A DNA stretch of 64,000 bases. Origin: Paraburkholderia polaris. GTDB lineage: Bacteria; Pseudomonadota; Gammaproteobacteria; Burkholderiales; Burkholderiaceae. Positions 8,506 through 18,263 of the stretch are shown here, one piece after another. The position numbers were made by a program, and so were the translations under genes. Where the stretch lies: contig NZ_JABBGJ010000006.1 in the NCBI RefSeq assembly GCF_012927345.1, forward strand, positions 62,001 through 126,000, given 5' to 3'. A model generated the notes under the pieces. That model saw only the letters and a program-made list of their open reading frames with translations. It had not been told where the DNA came from and ran no database searches. Position 1 is the first letter of the stretch. Each line of letters opens with the position of its first letter.

Positions 8506-9738
8506 ATGCTAAAAATCAATGGTGAGCGGCTCTGGACGAGCCTGATGAACATGGCCGCTGTCGGCGCCACGGCCGGAGGCGGTGTGCGGCGCCTCGCACT
8601 GACCGAACAGGACGCGGCAGGTCGAGCGCTTTTCTCGCAGTGGTGCGTCGAGGCCGGGCTCACGTTGTCCGTCGATCAGGTGGGCAATCTCTTCGCCCGG
8701 CGCGCCGGCAAACGGGACGATGCCGCGCCCGTCGCAAGCGGAAGCCACCTTGACACCCAGCCCGAGGGCGGCCGCTTCGACGGGGTCTACGGCGTGCTCG
8801 CCGCGCTCGAAGTCGTCCGCACCTTGAACGATGCCGGCATTCAAACCGACAAGCCCATCGAAATCGTCGTGTGGACCAATGAGGAAGGCGCGCGCTTCAC
8901 GCCAGCCATGCTCGGCTCGGCGGCCTTCACGGGCGTCATGCCGCTCGCGCAGGCGTTAAACACGCGCGACGCCGGAGGCACCTCAGTCGAACAGGCATTG
9001 CAAACAACCGGCTACGCCGGCACGCGCGCTGTGCCCGGCATCGTCTTCGACGCCTACTTCGAGGCGCATATCGAACAAGGGCCCGTGCTAGAGGAAAGCG
9101 GCGTGCCGATCGGCGTCGTCACGGGTGGCCAGGCGATTCGCTGGCTCGATGTGCACGTGCGCGGACAGGCAGCGCACGCGGGCACGACGCCGATGCAGTA
9201 CCGCCGCGATGCTCTGTTCGCGAGCGCGGAAATGGCCGCGGAACTGGAGAGCATCGCGGCGGATTTCTTCCCGCAAGGCCTCGCCACTATTGGCGAGTTG
9301 CACATACGCAATGCATCGCGCAACACCATCGCCGCGGACCTGTCGTTCACAGTAGACCTGCGTCACCCTTACGACGCGCTGATCGACAACATGGAAGCGA
9401 CGCTGCGCGAGCGCTTCGATGCGATTGCGAAGCGCCGTCGCCTCACGGTCGAGATTGGGCAGCATTGGGTCAGTCCGGCGACGCCGTTCGACCCGCACTG
9501 CATTGCTGCTGTCAGCAACGCTGTAGAGGCGCTGGACTATCCGCATCAACGCATCGTCAGCGGGGCCGGTCACGACGCGATCCACCTCGCCAAACATTGT
9601 CCGACCGCGATGATCTTTATTCCTTGCGTCGACGGTCTGAGCCATAACGAAGCCGAAGACGCTTTGCCGGAAGACGTTACGCGCGGCACGGACGTGCTGC
9701 TTCACGCGATGCTTGTGCGCGCGGGCCAGGCCGTATGA
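8506..9738 (+). CDS. Zn-dependent M20 amidohydrolase (allantoate / N-carbamoyl-amino-acid hydrolase type)
   Basis: A 410-residue M20-family dinuclear metal amidohydrolase. Metal ligands are visible as H81 (GSHLDTQPEGG), D92 (GRFDGVYG), E126/E127 (WTNEEGARF), a histidine in EAHIEQGP and the C-terminal histidine in GLSHNEAE. This set matches allantoate amidohydrolase, ureidoglycolate amidohydrolase and L-N-carbamoylase, which release ammonia and CO2 from ureido groups. AGGAG lies six bases before the ATG at 8506, favouring it over the GTG at 8503. It overlaps the CitE-like gene by ATGA, so the two are translationally coupled. It could also complete the allantoin pathway encoded 35 kb away, which lacks this step. 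Confidence 0.87.
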   Translation: MLKINGERLWTSLMNMAAVGATAGGGVRRLALTEQDAAGRALFSQWCVEAGLTLSVDQVGNLFARRAGKRDDAAPVASGSHLDTQPEGGRFDGVYGVLAALEVVRTLNDAGIQTDKPIEIVVWTNEEGARFTPAMLGSAAFTGVMPLAQALNTRDAGGTSVEQALQTTGYAGTRAVPGIVFDAYFEAHIEQGPVLEESGVPIGVVTGGQAIRWLDVHVRGQAAHAGTTPMQYRRDALFASAEMAAELESIAADFFPQGLATIGELHIRNASRNTIAADLSFTVDLRHPYDALIDNMEATLRERFDAIAKRRRLTVEIGQHWVSPATPFDPHCIAAVSNAVEALDYPHQRIVSGAGHDAIHLAKHCPTAMIFIPCVDGLSHNEAEDALPEDVTRGTDVLLHAMLVRAGQAV

Positions 9739-10637
9739 ATGCCCATCAAACACCGCGCTCGCCAGGCATCCGGCGCACATGGCTCTTCGTACCCGGCAAC
9801 CATTCCGAGGCCCACGCAGTCGCGCTGCAAAGCGGTGCGGATGCAATCGTCGCCGACCTCGAAGAGATGACTTCGCCGCAAGACCGGCCGCAGGCACGCG
9901 AGCGCATTGTCACGCTATTGCGCGAGGCGGCTCGCGCCGGCACGCTCGGCTCGGTACGGATCAACAAACTGGAGCACGACGGCCATGCCGATCTCGAAGG
10001 CGTCATGCCCGGTACCCCGCGGGCCATCTTTCTGCCGCATGCGGAGAGCGCGGCGCAACTGGCCGCGCTTGACGATGCGCTGGCCGTCATCGAGCGCAAG
10101 CTGGGCATTCCGGCGGGCTCGACGGAGGTGGTTCCCGTTATCGAATCCGCGAAGGGTCTGGTCAATCTGGGAACGCTACTTCAGGTGGGGGCACGAATAA
10201 AGTGCTGCATGCTCGCAGTCGAAGACCTGGCGGCGAATCTCGGCGCGCGCCGCACGCCCGGCGGTAACGAACTGCTTTACGCGCGCAGCCGTTTTCTGAT
10301 CGAGTGCGTTGCCGCCGGCTGCGTGCCGGTTGATCTTCCTTGTACATACCGGTCGGCGCAGGTGCTTGTGCAGGACCTGGACATCTCCACACAACTCGGA
10401 TTCGCCTCGAAAAGCGTCGTGTTTCCGGAACACGTGGTGGCGATTCACCGAGCACTGACGCCATCCGCGGAAGACGTGCAGGCAGCGCATGCGCTCATCG
10501 ACGCGCACGCAGCACTGCAGGCGAGTCCGCCCTCTGCCGGATCGGCATGGATCGATTACCCGGAGCGCAATAACGCGCAACGGCTGATCGCGCGTGACGC
10601 GCTGCTCCGCGCCTTTGACGACAGCCGGAACGCATAG
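9735..10637 (+). CDS. CitE-like CoA-ester lyase (HpcH/HpaI superfamily)
   Basis: A 300-residue TIM-barrel protein of the citrate lyase beta / malyl-CoA lyase family. The N-terminal RRTWLFVPGN, the catalytic arginine in SVRINKLEH, and the acidic metal ligands in PVIESAKGL and AVEDLAANLG are all visible. Stand-alone CitE-like proteins cleave malyl-CoA, citramalyl-CoA or related esters. The start codon overlaps the stop of the amidohydrolase gene by four bases. Together they suggest that a hydroxyacyl product of ureido hydrolysis is split to glyoxylate- or pyruvate-type units, but there is no CoA ligase or transferase gene beside it. Confidence 0.82.
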   Translation: MNAHQTPRSPGIRRTWLFVPGNHSEAHAVALQSGADAIVADLEEMTSPQDRPQARERIVTLLREAARAGTLGSVRINKLEHDGHADLEGVMPGTPRAIFLPHAESAAQLAALDDALAVIERKLGIPAGSTEVVPVIESAKGLVNLGTLLQVGARIKCCMLAVEDLAANLGARRTPGGNELLYARSRFLIECVAAGCVPVDLPCTYRSAQVLVQDLDISTQLGFASKSVVFPEHVVAIHRALTPSAEDVQAAHALIDAHAALQASPPSAGSAWIDYPERNNAQRLIARDALLRAFDDSRNA

Positions 10638-10918
10638 GCAGGGCGAGTGGCTGCCATTGGCGATTTTCTTCACCGTGGGTCGGGTACGGCCGCGTCGAGG
10701 AAGCCGGATCGCCGTTCCGTTCGGCCGTGTCGCTGATTGGAATCGTCAGGCTCGATCGTTATCGCAAGCGGATACGCGCCGAGGGATCTGCGGCGATGCT
10801 TGCCAATTAGGGCTGGTTGACATGGGTTGACTAGGCGGATCGCCGATAAGTGACATAATTCCTTCGCCGTTGCTTGCAACGCAACCACCACGTTCACGCC
10901 CCAAACAAGGAGATTCAA

Positions 10919-11212
10919 ATGAGCAAGGGATATTGGGTTACCGCATACCGCGCGACGAAGGACCCGTCGAAGCTGGCAGCGTACGCACAACTGGCAGCAC
11001 CCGCTGTGGCAGCCGCTAACGGCAAATTCATCGTGCGCGGATTAGCCGAAGAGGCTCGTGAGCAGGGCTTGAAGGAACGGACTGTCGTGATTGAGTTTCC
11101 GACCTACGAGCAGGCCGTTGCAGCGTACGAAAGCGATGCCTACAAGAAAGCGCTCGAAGCCCTGGGCGACGGCGTCGAGCGCGATCTGCGAATCGTTCGC
11201 GGCGCCGAATAA
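10919..11212 (+). CDS. DUF1330 domain protein
   Basis: A 97-residue single-domain protein with the DUF1330 pattern: KGYWVTAYRATKDPSKLAAYAQLA at the start (split over strand and helix) and a C-terminal EFPTYEQAVAAYES segment. The fold is a small ferredoxin-like alpha/beta barrel dimer; no reaction is established. AAGGAG precedes the ATG at 10919. The 281 bases upstream hold no gene that I can support. It is convergent with the DUF302 gene and has no clear operon partner. Confidence 0.85.
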   Translation: MSKGYWVTAYRATKDPSKLAAYAQLAAPAVAAANGKFIVRGLAEEAREQGLKERTVVIEFPTYEQAVAAYESDAYKKALEALGDGVERDLRIVRGAE

Positions 11213-11364
11213 CGTTGTCGATACGACGGGCGTGACCGGTGTAAAACGCGGCACGCCCGAGCAGACCAGACGGCAGAATCTCTGCCACGAATGGTCAGGT
11301 CGAGCGCCGCAAGCAGGGATTGCCTCGCTGCACGGTTGCCGCCACGCGCTTGACCTCGATCGGC

Positions 11365-11766
11365 TCAGCCGGCCGCCGCTGCCTGCACGAGCGCGCCAAT
11401 ACCGTCGAGCGCTTTCATCAACTCTGCAGGCGCGCCATGCCGCGCTTGTAGATAGCTCGTTGCGTTATACGAGAACCACACGCGGCCGTCGTCGTCCTGC
11501 CACACCAGCACCTTGAGCGGCAGATCAAGCGCCGCAGTCGGCACTGCTTGCATCAGCGGTGTCCCCGCCCGTGGATTACCGAACACAAGCAACTGTGACG
11601 GTTGCATCGCCAGCCCCGCACGTTGCGCATCCGCCGCGAAATTGATGCGGGCGAACAAGACAATGTTCTTCGCTTCGATCAACGATGCGAGTTTATCGGC
11701 GGCTTGCTCGACCGTACCTTGTGTGGGCACGGTGACGATGCCGTTATCGGCTGTGTGAGTGGACAT
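11365..11766 (-). CDS. DUF302 domain protein
   Basis: A 133-residue protein of the DUF302 family, recognised by NIVLFARINFAADAQRAGL, LLVFGNPRAGTPLMQ and KVLVWQDDDGRVWFSYN. The family's biochemical role is unknown. The start at 11766 has GGGAGA upstream. It is divergent from the phnR-like gene, and the shared promoter region holds the TTGTTGACAA site repeated at the phnS/phnA promoter, so this gene may respond to the same phosphonate regulator although it has no obvious phosphonate function. Confidence 0.85.
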   Translation of the reverse strand: MSTHTADNGIVTVPTQGTVEQAADKLASLIEAKNIVLFARINFAADAQRAGLAMQPSQLLVFGNPRAGTPLMQAVPTAALDLPLKVLVWQDDDGRVWFSYNATSYLQARHGAPAELMKALDGIGALVQAAAAG

Positions 11767-11787
11767 GGATTTCTCCCGGTGCTGACG

Positions 11788-11821
11788 ATTGTTGACAATA
11801 GACAAGTAGCCACGTTATGGT
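11788..11821 (+). promoter_or_regulatory. phnR promoter with PhnR-type operator, copy 1
   Basis: The inverted repeat ATTGTTGACAAT (11788-11799) overlaps a good -35 box TTGACA (11792-11797); 18 bases further is TATGGT (11816-11821) as a modest -10. The 17-base stretch 11789-11805 matches 19440-19456 at 15 positions. TTGT-N2-ACAA is a typical site shape for FCD-type GntR regulators, so autorepression of the regulator gene is likely. Confidence 0.6.
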
Positions 11822-11870
11822 CAAAGAAGCCGACCGTCTGTTATCCCATCCTTTGTTCTAATCGCCGATC

Positions 11871-12584
11871 ATGACAACGTCAACCACGTCTAGCGCCATC
11901 GAACTGCTGCAGCGGCATTCCCTTGCGACGCTAGTGCAGGAAATGCTCGAACGCAGCATCGTCTCGGGGGAATTCGCCCCGGGGGAGAAACTGAACGAAG
12001 TCGAAGTCTCCACGCGGTTGAACGTGTCTCGCGGGCCACTGCGCGAAGCGTTCCGCGCCCTGGAACAGGCAGGTCTGCTAAAAACAGAGAAAAACCGCGG
12101 TGTCACGGTGCGCGCGCTATCGCTGCGCGAGGCCGAAGAGATTTATGAAGTCCGGGCGATGCTGGACGAATCGGTCGCCCGCGCACTCGCCACTCGGATG
12201 ACGCCCGAAACGCTTGCCACACTCAAAGGCATCATCACGTCAATGAAGGCCGCGAAGAAGGATCATGACCTCACGCGCTACACGGCACTGAACGTCCAGT
12301 TGCACGACGCAATGGTGACGGGCGTCGGCAACCAGCACCTGATCGAAACCTATCGGCATCTCGTTCGCCAGCTTGGCTTGCTGCGTCAGGCCGCAATCGA
12401 ATCGGAAAAGAGCGCGCTGGCAACGTCGGTCACGGAACACGAGAAAATCGTCAACGCGCTCGCCAAGGGCGATGCGGAGAGCGCCGTCACGCTCGTGCGC
12501 GAACATGTCGCGCATGGTCTCGCGAGAATGCGGCGCGCCCACGAGCACTGGGCAGCGTCCGCTAACAGTACCCACAAAGACTGA
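11871..12584 (+). CDS. GntR/FCD regulator of phosphonate utilisation (PhnR-like)
   Basis: A 237-residue FadR-subfamily regulator. The winged helix-turn-helix covers about residues 15-82 (LNVSRGPLREAFRALEQAG), and the FCD domain follows with candidate ligands N141 and H145 in NVQLHDAM. It stands at the head of the 2-aminoethylphosphonate locus, where GntR-type regulators of this size are usual. Two copies of TTGTTGACAAT-N2-ACAA, one in its own promoter and one between phnS and phnA, are the likely binding sites. Function is assigned from context and family rather than from a diagnostic residue. Confidence 0.8.
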   Translation: MTTSTTSSAIELLQRHSLATLVQEMLERSIVSGEFAPGEKLNEVEVSTRLNVSRGPLREAFRALEQAGLLKTEKNRGVTVRALSLREAEEIYEVRAMLDESVARALATRMTPETLATLKGIITSMKAAKKDHDLTRYTALNVQLHDAMVTGVGNQHLIETYRHLVRQLGLLRQAAIESEKSALATSVTEHEKIVNALAKGDAESAVTLVREHVAHGLARMRRAHEHWAASANSTHKD

Positions 12585-12660
12585 GGCAAGCTGGACGGCT
12601 GCGCACGCGCACCACGCGCAGCGCTGCGGCTCCGCCCGTCTGCGGACCCGCAGCCGCGTC

Positions 12661-14049
12661 CTACGCTTTATCTGACTTCCCGGCAGCATTGGCGAGTTTG
12701 CTGAGCAATCGGTCGACGAGCCACGGCTGCCTATCTTCATCTTCCGCGCGCTCCTTGCGCCGAATCGCGTCGCGCACGGTAATCGAGCCCACGAAGCGGA
12801 TCGGCTCGGGCGGGAAATAGCCCAACGGTCCGTTCGTCAACGGACTGCGCGTCCATTCATTGTCGAACTCGAGCAACAGCGAAGACAGGATCTGCCCGCC
12901 CATGTAGGTCGGTCCAACACCGTTCCCGGAATAGCCAAATCCATAGAGCACGTTCGGCGCGTCGTCGAGCCTGCCGAAAAACGGAAAGCCCGTGACCGAC
13001 CGATCCGACGGACCGTTCCAGCTCGCCGTCACCGGCACGTCGCGCAACGCCGGGAAGAAATCGTGCAGGCTGCGCGTCAGATCGGCTTCATACGGCGAGC
13101 GTTGATCGAACACCGGCGCGATCCGGCCGCGCCACGCAAACGTATTGCCCCCCTTGCCGAGCATCAGCCGGCCGTCCGCCGTACTGCGATAGTAGTAAAC
13201 GAAGATGCGCGAGTCGAGCACCGACACGCCATCTTTCAAGCCGATCTGCTGCAGCAACTCCGGGCATTTCTCGGTGACGATCATGTCGCTGGAGACGACT
13301 GCGAGCGTGCGTTCGAACTGCGGGAAGCGGCTCGCCATCCACGCATTGATCGCGAGCACCATTTTTGGCGCCGTGACACTGCCAGCAGGCGTACGCACGA
13401 TCACGCGCTCGCCGGAGGTGAAGTCGAGCATCGGTGTGCGTTCGCAAATACGAATCCCCATTTCAATCGCGACACGCCGCAACCCGCGCACGAGCTTGCC
13501 TGGATGAACCGTTGCCGCAACCGGCGAATACACGCCGCCAAGATTGCGCGCCGAACCGGAACGGCTCGCCACTTCGTCCGGTGCGAGATGTTGATATGAA
13601 TTGATGCCATGCTCACTCAGTGCGGCGATCACCGGGTCGAGCAGGCCGATTTGCGCGCGCGAGGTCGCGGTGTAAAGCGTGCCGTCGAGCCGGAGCTCGG
13701 CATCGACAGCGTGCTCGGCACAGAAGTCGCGAATCCGCCCAACCGCAGCTTCGGACGCTTTCACCAGCCGGATTGCTTCGGCCTCGCCAAACAGACGCCG
13801 CAGTGTGAAGAATTTCGTCGACCACGTCAGCAGGCAGCCACCGTTGCGGCCGCTTGCGCCCGCGCCGCACAAGTCGCTCTCGATGATCACGATGTCGAGA
13901 TCGGGTTTCTTCTGCTTCGCCTGGATGGCGGTCCACAAACCGGTGAAACCACCACCGACGATGCAGACATCGGCTGTCGTCGCGCCTTGCAGTGCGGGCG
14001 CCAGTGAACCATCGGCAAAGAGTGCTTGTTCAATCCAGAACGGACGCAT
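12661..14049 (-). CDS. FAD-dependent oxidoreductase of the phosphonate locus (DAO family)
   Basis: A 462-residue flavoprotein of the D-amino-acid-oxidase/glycine-oxidase superfamily. The dinucleotide motif VGGGFTGLWTA lies near residue 31, followed by the ESDLCGAGASGRNGG flavin segment and a C-terminal GYSGNGVGPTY region. FAD enzymes in this position of phosphonate clusters have been described as oxidising 2-aminoethylphosphonate or its N-methyl derivative to phosphonoacetaldehyde. The ATG at 14049 is used because the upstream start at 14070 is TTG. It is the last gene of the minus-strand phn operon, after phnW, and would give a second route into the pathway. Confidence 0.8.
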   Translation of the reverse strand: MRPFWIEQALFADGSLAPALQGATTADVCIVGGGFTGLWTAIQAKQKKPDLDIVIIESDLCGAGASGRNGGCLLTWSTKFFTLRRLFGEAEAIRLVKASEAAVGRIRDFCAEHAVDAELRLDGTLYTATSRAQIGLLDPVIAALSEHGINSYQHLAPDEVASRSGSARNLGGVYSPVAATVHPGKLVRGLRRVAIEMGIRICERTPMLDFTSGERVIVRTPAGSVTAPKMVLAINAWMASRFPQFERTLAVVSSDMIVTEKCPELLQQIGLKDGVSVLDSRIFVYYYRSTADGRLMLGKGGNTFAWRGRIAPVFDQRSPYEADLTRSLHDFFPALRDVPVTASWNGPSDRSVTGFPFFGRLDDAPNVLYGFGYSGNGVGPTYMGGQILSSLLLEFDNEWTRSPLTNGPLGYFPPEPIRFVGSITVRDAIRRKERAEDEDRQPWLVDRLLSKLANAAGKSDKA

Positions 14050-14165
14050 GAATTGCTCGCATTGATACAACGGTTTAACGCCACGCGGCGAAAAGAAAGA
14101 CTTCTCGCCGCGCCTACGGAAAGAAGCCTTCGCACGTGGGCACGGTCAGCCCAACTCAGCCCAAC

Positions 14166-15296
14166 TCAGGCCAACGCTTGCGCCGATACCCGCGTGATCC
14201 CCATCGCCTTCAGCGTATCGGCGATGGCGGCGACCGCACCCGGGATGCCGGATTCGCCGAAGTGTCCAATACAGCCGACACGGAAAGTTTCTACCTGGGT
14301 CAGCTTGCCCGGATACAGGATGTAGCCGCGCTTTTTCACTTCGGTGTAGAACGTCTTGAAGTCGTAGTTGGGATCGTCAGGCGCATGGAACGTGACGATG
14401 ATCGGCGCCTGAATCGACGGGTCAAGAAAGGTTCGAAAACCGAGCGCGGCCATGCCCTCGATCAGCGCCCGGCAATTGCTGGCATAACGTGCGCCGCGCG
14501 CTTCCAGACCGCCCTCTTCCACGTATTGCGCGATCGCCTGATCGAGGGCCGCGACGACGTGGGTGGGCGGCGTAAAACGCCACTGCGTCGTGCGGTTCAT
14601 GTAGACCCACTGATCGTACAGATCCATGGCAAGCGAGGGGCTGTTGCCCTCGCATTGCTCCAGCGTGCTGCGACGAATAATCACGAAGCCCATGCCGGGT
14701 ACGCCCTCCAGACATTTCCCCGAGGCGGCCACGACGGCGTCGAATGGCGTTTCGCGCGCATCGATGTCGATTGCACCGAATGAGCTCATCGCGTCGATGA
14801 TCAGACTGCGTCCATGCTTTGCGACAACCACGGCAATCTCATGCAGCGGATTGAGTACCCCCGCACCGGTTTCGCAATGCACGAGCGCGACGTGCGTGAT
14901 GCCCGGATCGGCCGCTAGCGCGCGATCGACGTCAGCCGCTTTGACCTGCGTGTCTTCGGGATAGTCGAGGGTTTGATGACGGCGGCCAAGCGCCTTGCAA
15001 ATCTTCGCGATGCGCTGGCAATACGCGCCGTTGTTCGGTATCAGTACATGTCCATCGCGCGGCACCAGCGTGCCGATCGCCGCTTCGACCGAGAACGTGC
15101 CGCTGCCTTGCAACGGTACGCATTCATGCGTGTCTTCGCCATGCACAATGCGCAGCGTCTGCTGGCGGACACGGGCGGTGATCTGATTGAAGTCCCCGTC
15201 CCACGATCCCCAGTCGCGCAACATCGCCTGACGCGTGCGGTCGGAGGTCGTGAGCGGACCGGGAGTGAGCAGAATGGGCTGGGCAGGCAGATTCAC
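14166..15296 (-). CDS. phnW: 2-aminoethylphosphonate--pyruvate transaminase
   Basis: A 376-residue PLP aminotransferase of class V. The N-terminal [10 protein letters not shown], the cofactor-binding aspartate D168 and the Schiff-base lysine K194 in [12 protein letters not shown] match PhnW, which moves the amino group of 2-aminoethylphosphonate to pyruvate, giving phosphonoacetaldehyde and alanine. The start is a GTG with AAGGAG five bases upstream. It follows the transporter genes in one minus-strand operon. Because PhnY and PhnA are encoded nearby and no phosphonatase (PhnX) is seen, the product should be oxidised to phosphonoacetate and then hydrolysed. Confidence 0.93.
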   Translation of the reverse strand: MNLPAQPILLTPGPLTTSDRTRQAMLRDWGSWDGDFNQITARVRQQTLRIVHGEDTHECVPLQGSGTFSVEAAIGTLVPRDGHVLIPNNGAYCQRIAKICKALGRRHQTLDYPEDTQVKAADVDRALAADPGITHVALVHCETGAGVLNPLHEIAVVVAKHGRSLIIDAMSSFGAIDIDARETPFDAVVAASGKCLEGVPGMGFVIIRRSTLEQCEGNSPSLAMDLYDQWVYMNRTTQWRFTPPTHVVAALDQAIAQYVEEGGLEARGARYASNCRALIEGMAALGFRTFLDPSIQAPIIVTFHAPDDPNYDFKTFYTEVKKRGYILYPGKLTQVETFRVGCIGHFGESGIPGAVAAIADTLKAMGITRVSAQALA

Positions 15297-15330
15297 AGTA
15301 GCTCCTTAAAGGTCTTGATGAAGACTTGTT

Positions 15331-17058
15331 TCAGCCACGGCGCGAGGTGCGCCATGCCTGGGTTCTGCGCAATACGCCATGCGACACGCAGGCAAACAGC
15401 ACGCAGGCGAATGCCGCCGTGACGAGCACCAGCGTGGCCATCGCTGCGGCCGGTCCAATCTGTCCGGCGTCGTCGAGATTGAGGATGGCGACGGAGGCCG
15501 GCTGCGTGTCGGGTGAATAGAGAAACGCAACCGCCGACACCGTCGTCATGCCGTTGACGAACAGATAACGCGCGATCTGCAGGATCGACGGCAGGCACAC
15601 AGGCACGGTGACGCGCAAAAACGTCTTGTAGAAAGGCACTTTCAGCGAAGCCGAGACCGCTTCGAACTCGTTGTCGATCTGACGAAGCGCGGTGACCGCA
15701 GTCAAGTGGCTCGACGAGTAGTAGTGCACCACCGTGACGATCGCGAGCAGCGCGAGCGTGCCGTAAAGACCGTTCAATGGATTGGCGGGCGAGTTGAACA
15801 GAAAGATGTAGCTGATACCGAGCACAAGACCCGGCACGCCCATCGGCAAAATCGCGCACAGATTGATAAAACCGCGTAGCCAGCGCGGCCCGCGCGTTTT
15901 CTCGACGAGATACGCGCCGCCGAACACGATGATGGTGCCGCCGATCGCCACACAGGCGGCAATTTTCAGGCTGTTCTTGTACGCATCGAAAATTCCGGCG
16001 CCGATCAGTCCCATCTTGTAGTGCTGCAAGCCAAGGCTCATCTGATACGGCCAGAACTTCACGAACGAAGCAAACACCGAAATGCCGACCACCGCCAACA
16101 GCAGCAGGCAGACGAATCCGCAGTACCCGAGCATCGCCAAGTCGAAACCACGCGCGGGTTTCGGCTGATAAGGCGTCGAGCGCGCGCCGAGTTGCGATTG
16201 CTGCTTACGGCGAATGAAGAAGTCGACGGCGAACGCAACCAACGCCGGACAGAGCAGCAGTAGGCTAACCACGGCACTCCGGTTGAAGTCCTGCAAGCCG
16301 ATGATGAGCTTATAGATGTCGGTGGAGAGCACCGAATAAGGTCCACCAATCACGACCGGTACACCGAAGTCGTTGATGCAAATCGTGAACGACACCATCG
16401 TCGCGCTGATCAGGCCATACTTCGCGCCCGGCAGCGTGATCGTGAAGAATTTGCGCGCGCGGCGTGTGCCCATCGCGTCGGCCGCTTCGTATAAGCGTCC
16501 GTCGGACAGCGACAGCGCCGTCACGAGAATCATCAGCACATGCGGAAACGCGGCGTAGACCAGACTGCACACGATGCCCGGCAGCCCATAGATCGAATGG
16601 CCGTGAAGCAAGGGCTTGAGGATGCCCGAGTTGCCGAACCAGTAGATAAACGACACCGCGGACAGCAGCGTCGGCGCGAGCAGCGGAAGCAGCGCAACCG
16701 TGCGGGCGGCGTTCTTCATCGGCATGCACGAGCGGGTCAGCGCGTACGCGAACGTAAATGCCATCGGAATCACGATCGCCGTCACGAGGCAGGCGACCGT
16801 GACCGAATGCAGTGTCGACGTCCACACGCCGGAATCCACCAGATAGCCGGTGAAATTGGCAAGTCCGACAAAGTGGCCATCCGCATCGACGAAGCATTTG
16901 CCGATGACCAAGGCGAGCGGCAACAGCAGAAACATGCCGAGAAACGCGGACATCAACACGAGGGCCAACTGCGCGATCCGGTCATGCCAATGGCTCTTCT
17001 GGCGCACTTCGGCGTGACCTTCCTCGCCGCTGCGGCGCTCGATCAGAACGGCGCTCAT
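15331..17058 (-). CDS. 2-aminoethylphosphonate ABC transporter, fused double permease
   Basis: A 575-residue inner-membrane protein made of two binding-protein-dependent permease domains in tandem. Each half carries its own EAA-type loop: EAADAMGTRRARKFF in the first half and EAVSASLKVPFYKTF in the second. In PhnSTUV systems PhnU and PhnV are separate genes, so this is a natural fusion, as in FbpB-like transporters. The start at 17058 overlaps the ATPase stop as ATGA and has AAGGAG eight bases upstream. It forms the membrane channel for the phnS and phnT products. Confidence 0.88.
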   Translation of the reverse strand: MSAVLIERRSGEEGHAEVRQKSHWHDRIAQLALVLMSAFLGMFLLLPLALVIGKCFVDADGHFVGLANFTGYLVDSGVWTSTLHSVTVACLVTAIVIPMAFTFAYALTRSCMPMKNAARTVALLPLLAPTLLSAVSFIYWFGNSGILKPLLHGHSIYGLPGIVCSLVYAAFPHVLMILVTALSLSDGRLYEAADAMGTRRARKFFTITLPGAKYGLISATMVSFTICINDFGVPVVIGGPYSVLSTDIYKLIIGLQDFNRSAVVSLLLLCPALVAFAVDFFIRRKQQSQLGARSTPYQPKPARGFDLAMLGYCGFVCLLLLAVVGISVFASFVKFWPYQMSLGLQHYKMGLIGAGIFDAYKNSLKIAACVAIGGTIIVFGGAYLVEKTRGPRWLRGFINLCAILPMGVPGLVLGISYIFLFNSPANPLNGLYGTLALLAIVTVVHYYSSSHLTAVTALRQIDNEFEAVSASLKVPFYKTFLRVTVPVCLPSILQIARYLFVNGMTTVSAVAFLYSPDTQPASVAILNLDDAGQIGPAAAMATLVLVTAAFACVLFACVSHGVLRRTQAWRTSRRG

Positions 17059-18146
17059 TGAAGTCGCTCCTTCGCGGCGGAGAAGACGCATACGTGTTCG
17101 CGGTTGATGGCCAGATTGAAGCGCGACCCCGGTTGCAGGCGGGTGCGATGCATCTCATGAAACGACAGATCGGCGACGACCTCCTGGTCGCCGAGCCCGT
17201 CCACCTTGAAGCTGACCCGGCAGAACGCGCCGAGAAATTCCAGTTTCTCGACTGAGGCGGACAGCAGGTTGTCCGCCTCGCTGCCCGGCGCGCTGAGGTG
17301 AATGTCTTCCGGGCGCACGAACGCCGACACTTTCGAACCCAGCACCGCACGCTCCGATCCACACCCGTAGCGCAGCGCGATGGAGCCCGCCTTGAGGCTG
17401 CCGTCGTGCGACACCTCAGCCGGAATCAGATTGACCTTGCCGATGAAATCGGCAACGAACGGCGACGCCGGCTCGCGATAGATTTCGTGGGGCGTACCGA
17501 TCTGCTCGATCACGCCTTGATTCATCACCACGATCCGGTCGGCCATCGAAAGCGCTTCTTCCTGGTCGTGCGTCACCATGATCGTGGTCACGCCGAGGCG
17601 CTGCTGCAACTGGCGGATTTCCTGGCGCAGCCGCACCCGTACGCGCGCATCCAGCGCCGAAAGTGGTTCATCGAGCAAAAGCAGACCCGGTGAAGTGGCG
17701 AGCGCTCGCGCCAGCGCGATGCGCTGCTGCTGGCCACCCGACAGCTGGTTCGGATGCTTCTTCTGCGCATCCGGCAAGCCGACCAGCGCGAGCAGTTCGT
17801 TCACACGATCAGCGATTGCCGCGCGCTTCATCTTGCGATTCACAAGACCATAGGCCACGTTGTCGAAGATGGTCAGATTCGGGAACAGCGCGTACGACTG
17901 AAAGACGATGCCGTAATCGCGAAGCTGGGGCGGCAGCCGCGAAATGTCGCGGCCGTCCTGCATGATCTGGCCGCCACTCTGAGTTTCCAGTCCGGCAATG
18001 ATGCGCAACAAAGTGGTCTTGCCACATCCCGACGGGCCGAGGAAGCAGAGCATCTCGCCCTTCTTCACGCCAAGATTGATGTCCTCCAGAACCGGCGTGT
18101 CGTTGAACCGCTTGTAGACCCGCTCTACGCTCAAATACGCTGTCAT
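17055..18146 (-). CDS. phnT: 2-aminoethylphosphonate ABC transporter ATPase
   Basis: A 363-residue ABC ATPase of the FbpC/PotA type. The Walker A motif GPSGCGKTT, Q-loop QSYALFPNLT, signature LSGGQQQR, Walker B LLLLDEPLSAL and the switch histidine in VTHDQEEAL are intact. A C-terminal TOBE-like region follows from about residue 240. GGAGGAG precedes the ATG at 18146, so the 13 extra N-terminal residues of the longer frame are rejected. It powers import through the fused permease encoded directly downstream. Confidence 0.9.
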   Translation of the reverse strand: MTAYLSVERVYKRFNDTPVLEDINLGVKKGEMLCFLGPSGCGKTTLLRIIAGLETQSGGQIMQDGRDISRLPPQLRDYGIVFQSYALFPNLTIFDNVAYGLVNRKMKRAAIADRVNELLALVGLPDAQKKHPNQLSGGQQQRIALARALATSPGLLLLDEPLSALDARVRVRLRQEIRQLQQRLGVTTIMVTHDQEEALSMADRIVVMNQGVIEQIGTPHEIYREPASPFVADFIGKVNLIPAEVSHDGSLKAGSIALRYGCGSERAVLGSKVSAFVRPEDIHLSAPGSEADNLLSASVEKLEFLGAFCRVSFKVDGLGDQEVVADLSFHEMHRTRLQPGSRFNLAINREHVCVFSAAKERLQ

Positions 18147-18263
18147 CTGCTCCTCCGCTTCCTTGCCCGCATGGCGGCGACGCACCGCCGCTGTGTCACC
18201 GCATCGTTCGGGGGCCGCGCAGCGCGCGCCCCAGCGCTCGTTAAGACCTGACTGAACCCGGCC

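Noticed and set aside
10817..10859. Promoter before the DUF1330 gene (TTGACA, TTGACT, CATAAT)
   Set aside because: The spacings between the boxes are 21 bases or more, outside the normal range, so I do not claim a promoter.
11228..11258. Inverted repeat GGGCGTG/CACGCCC after the DUF1330 gene
   Set aside because: Seven-base arms with a long loop and no T tract; too weak to call a terminator.
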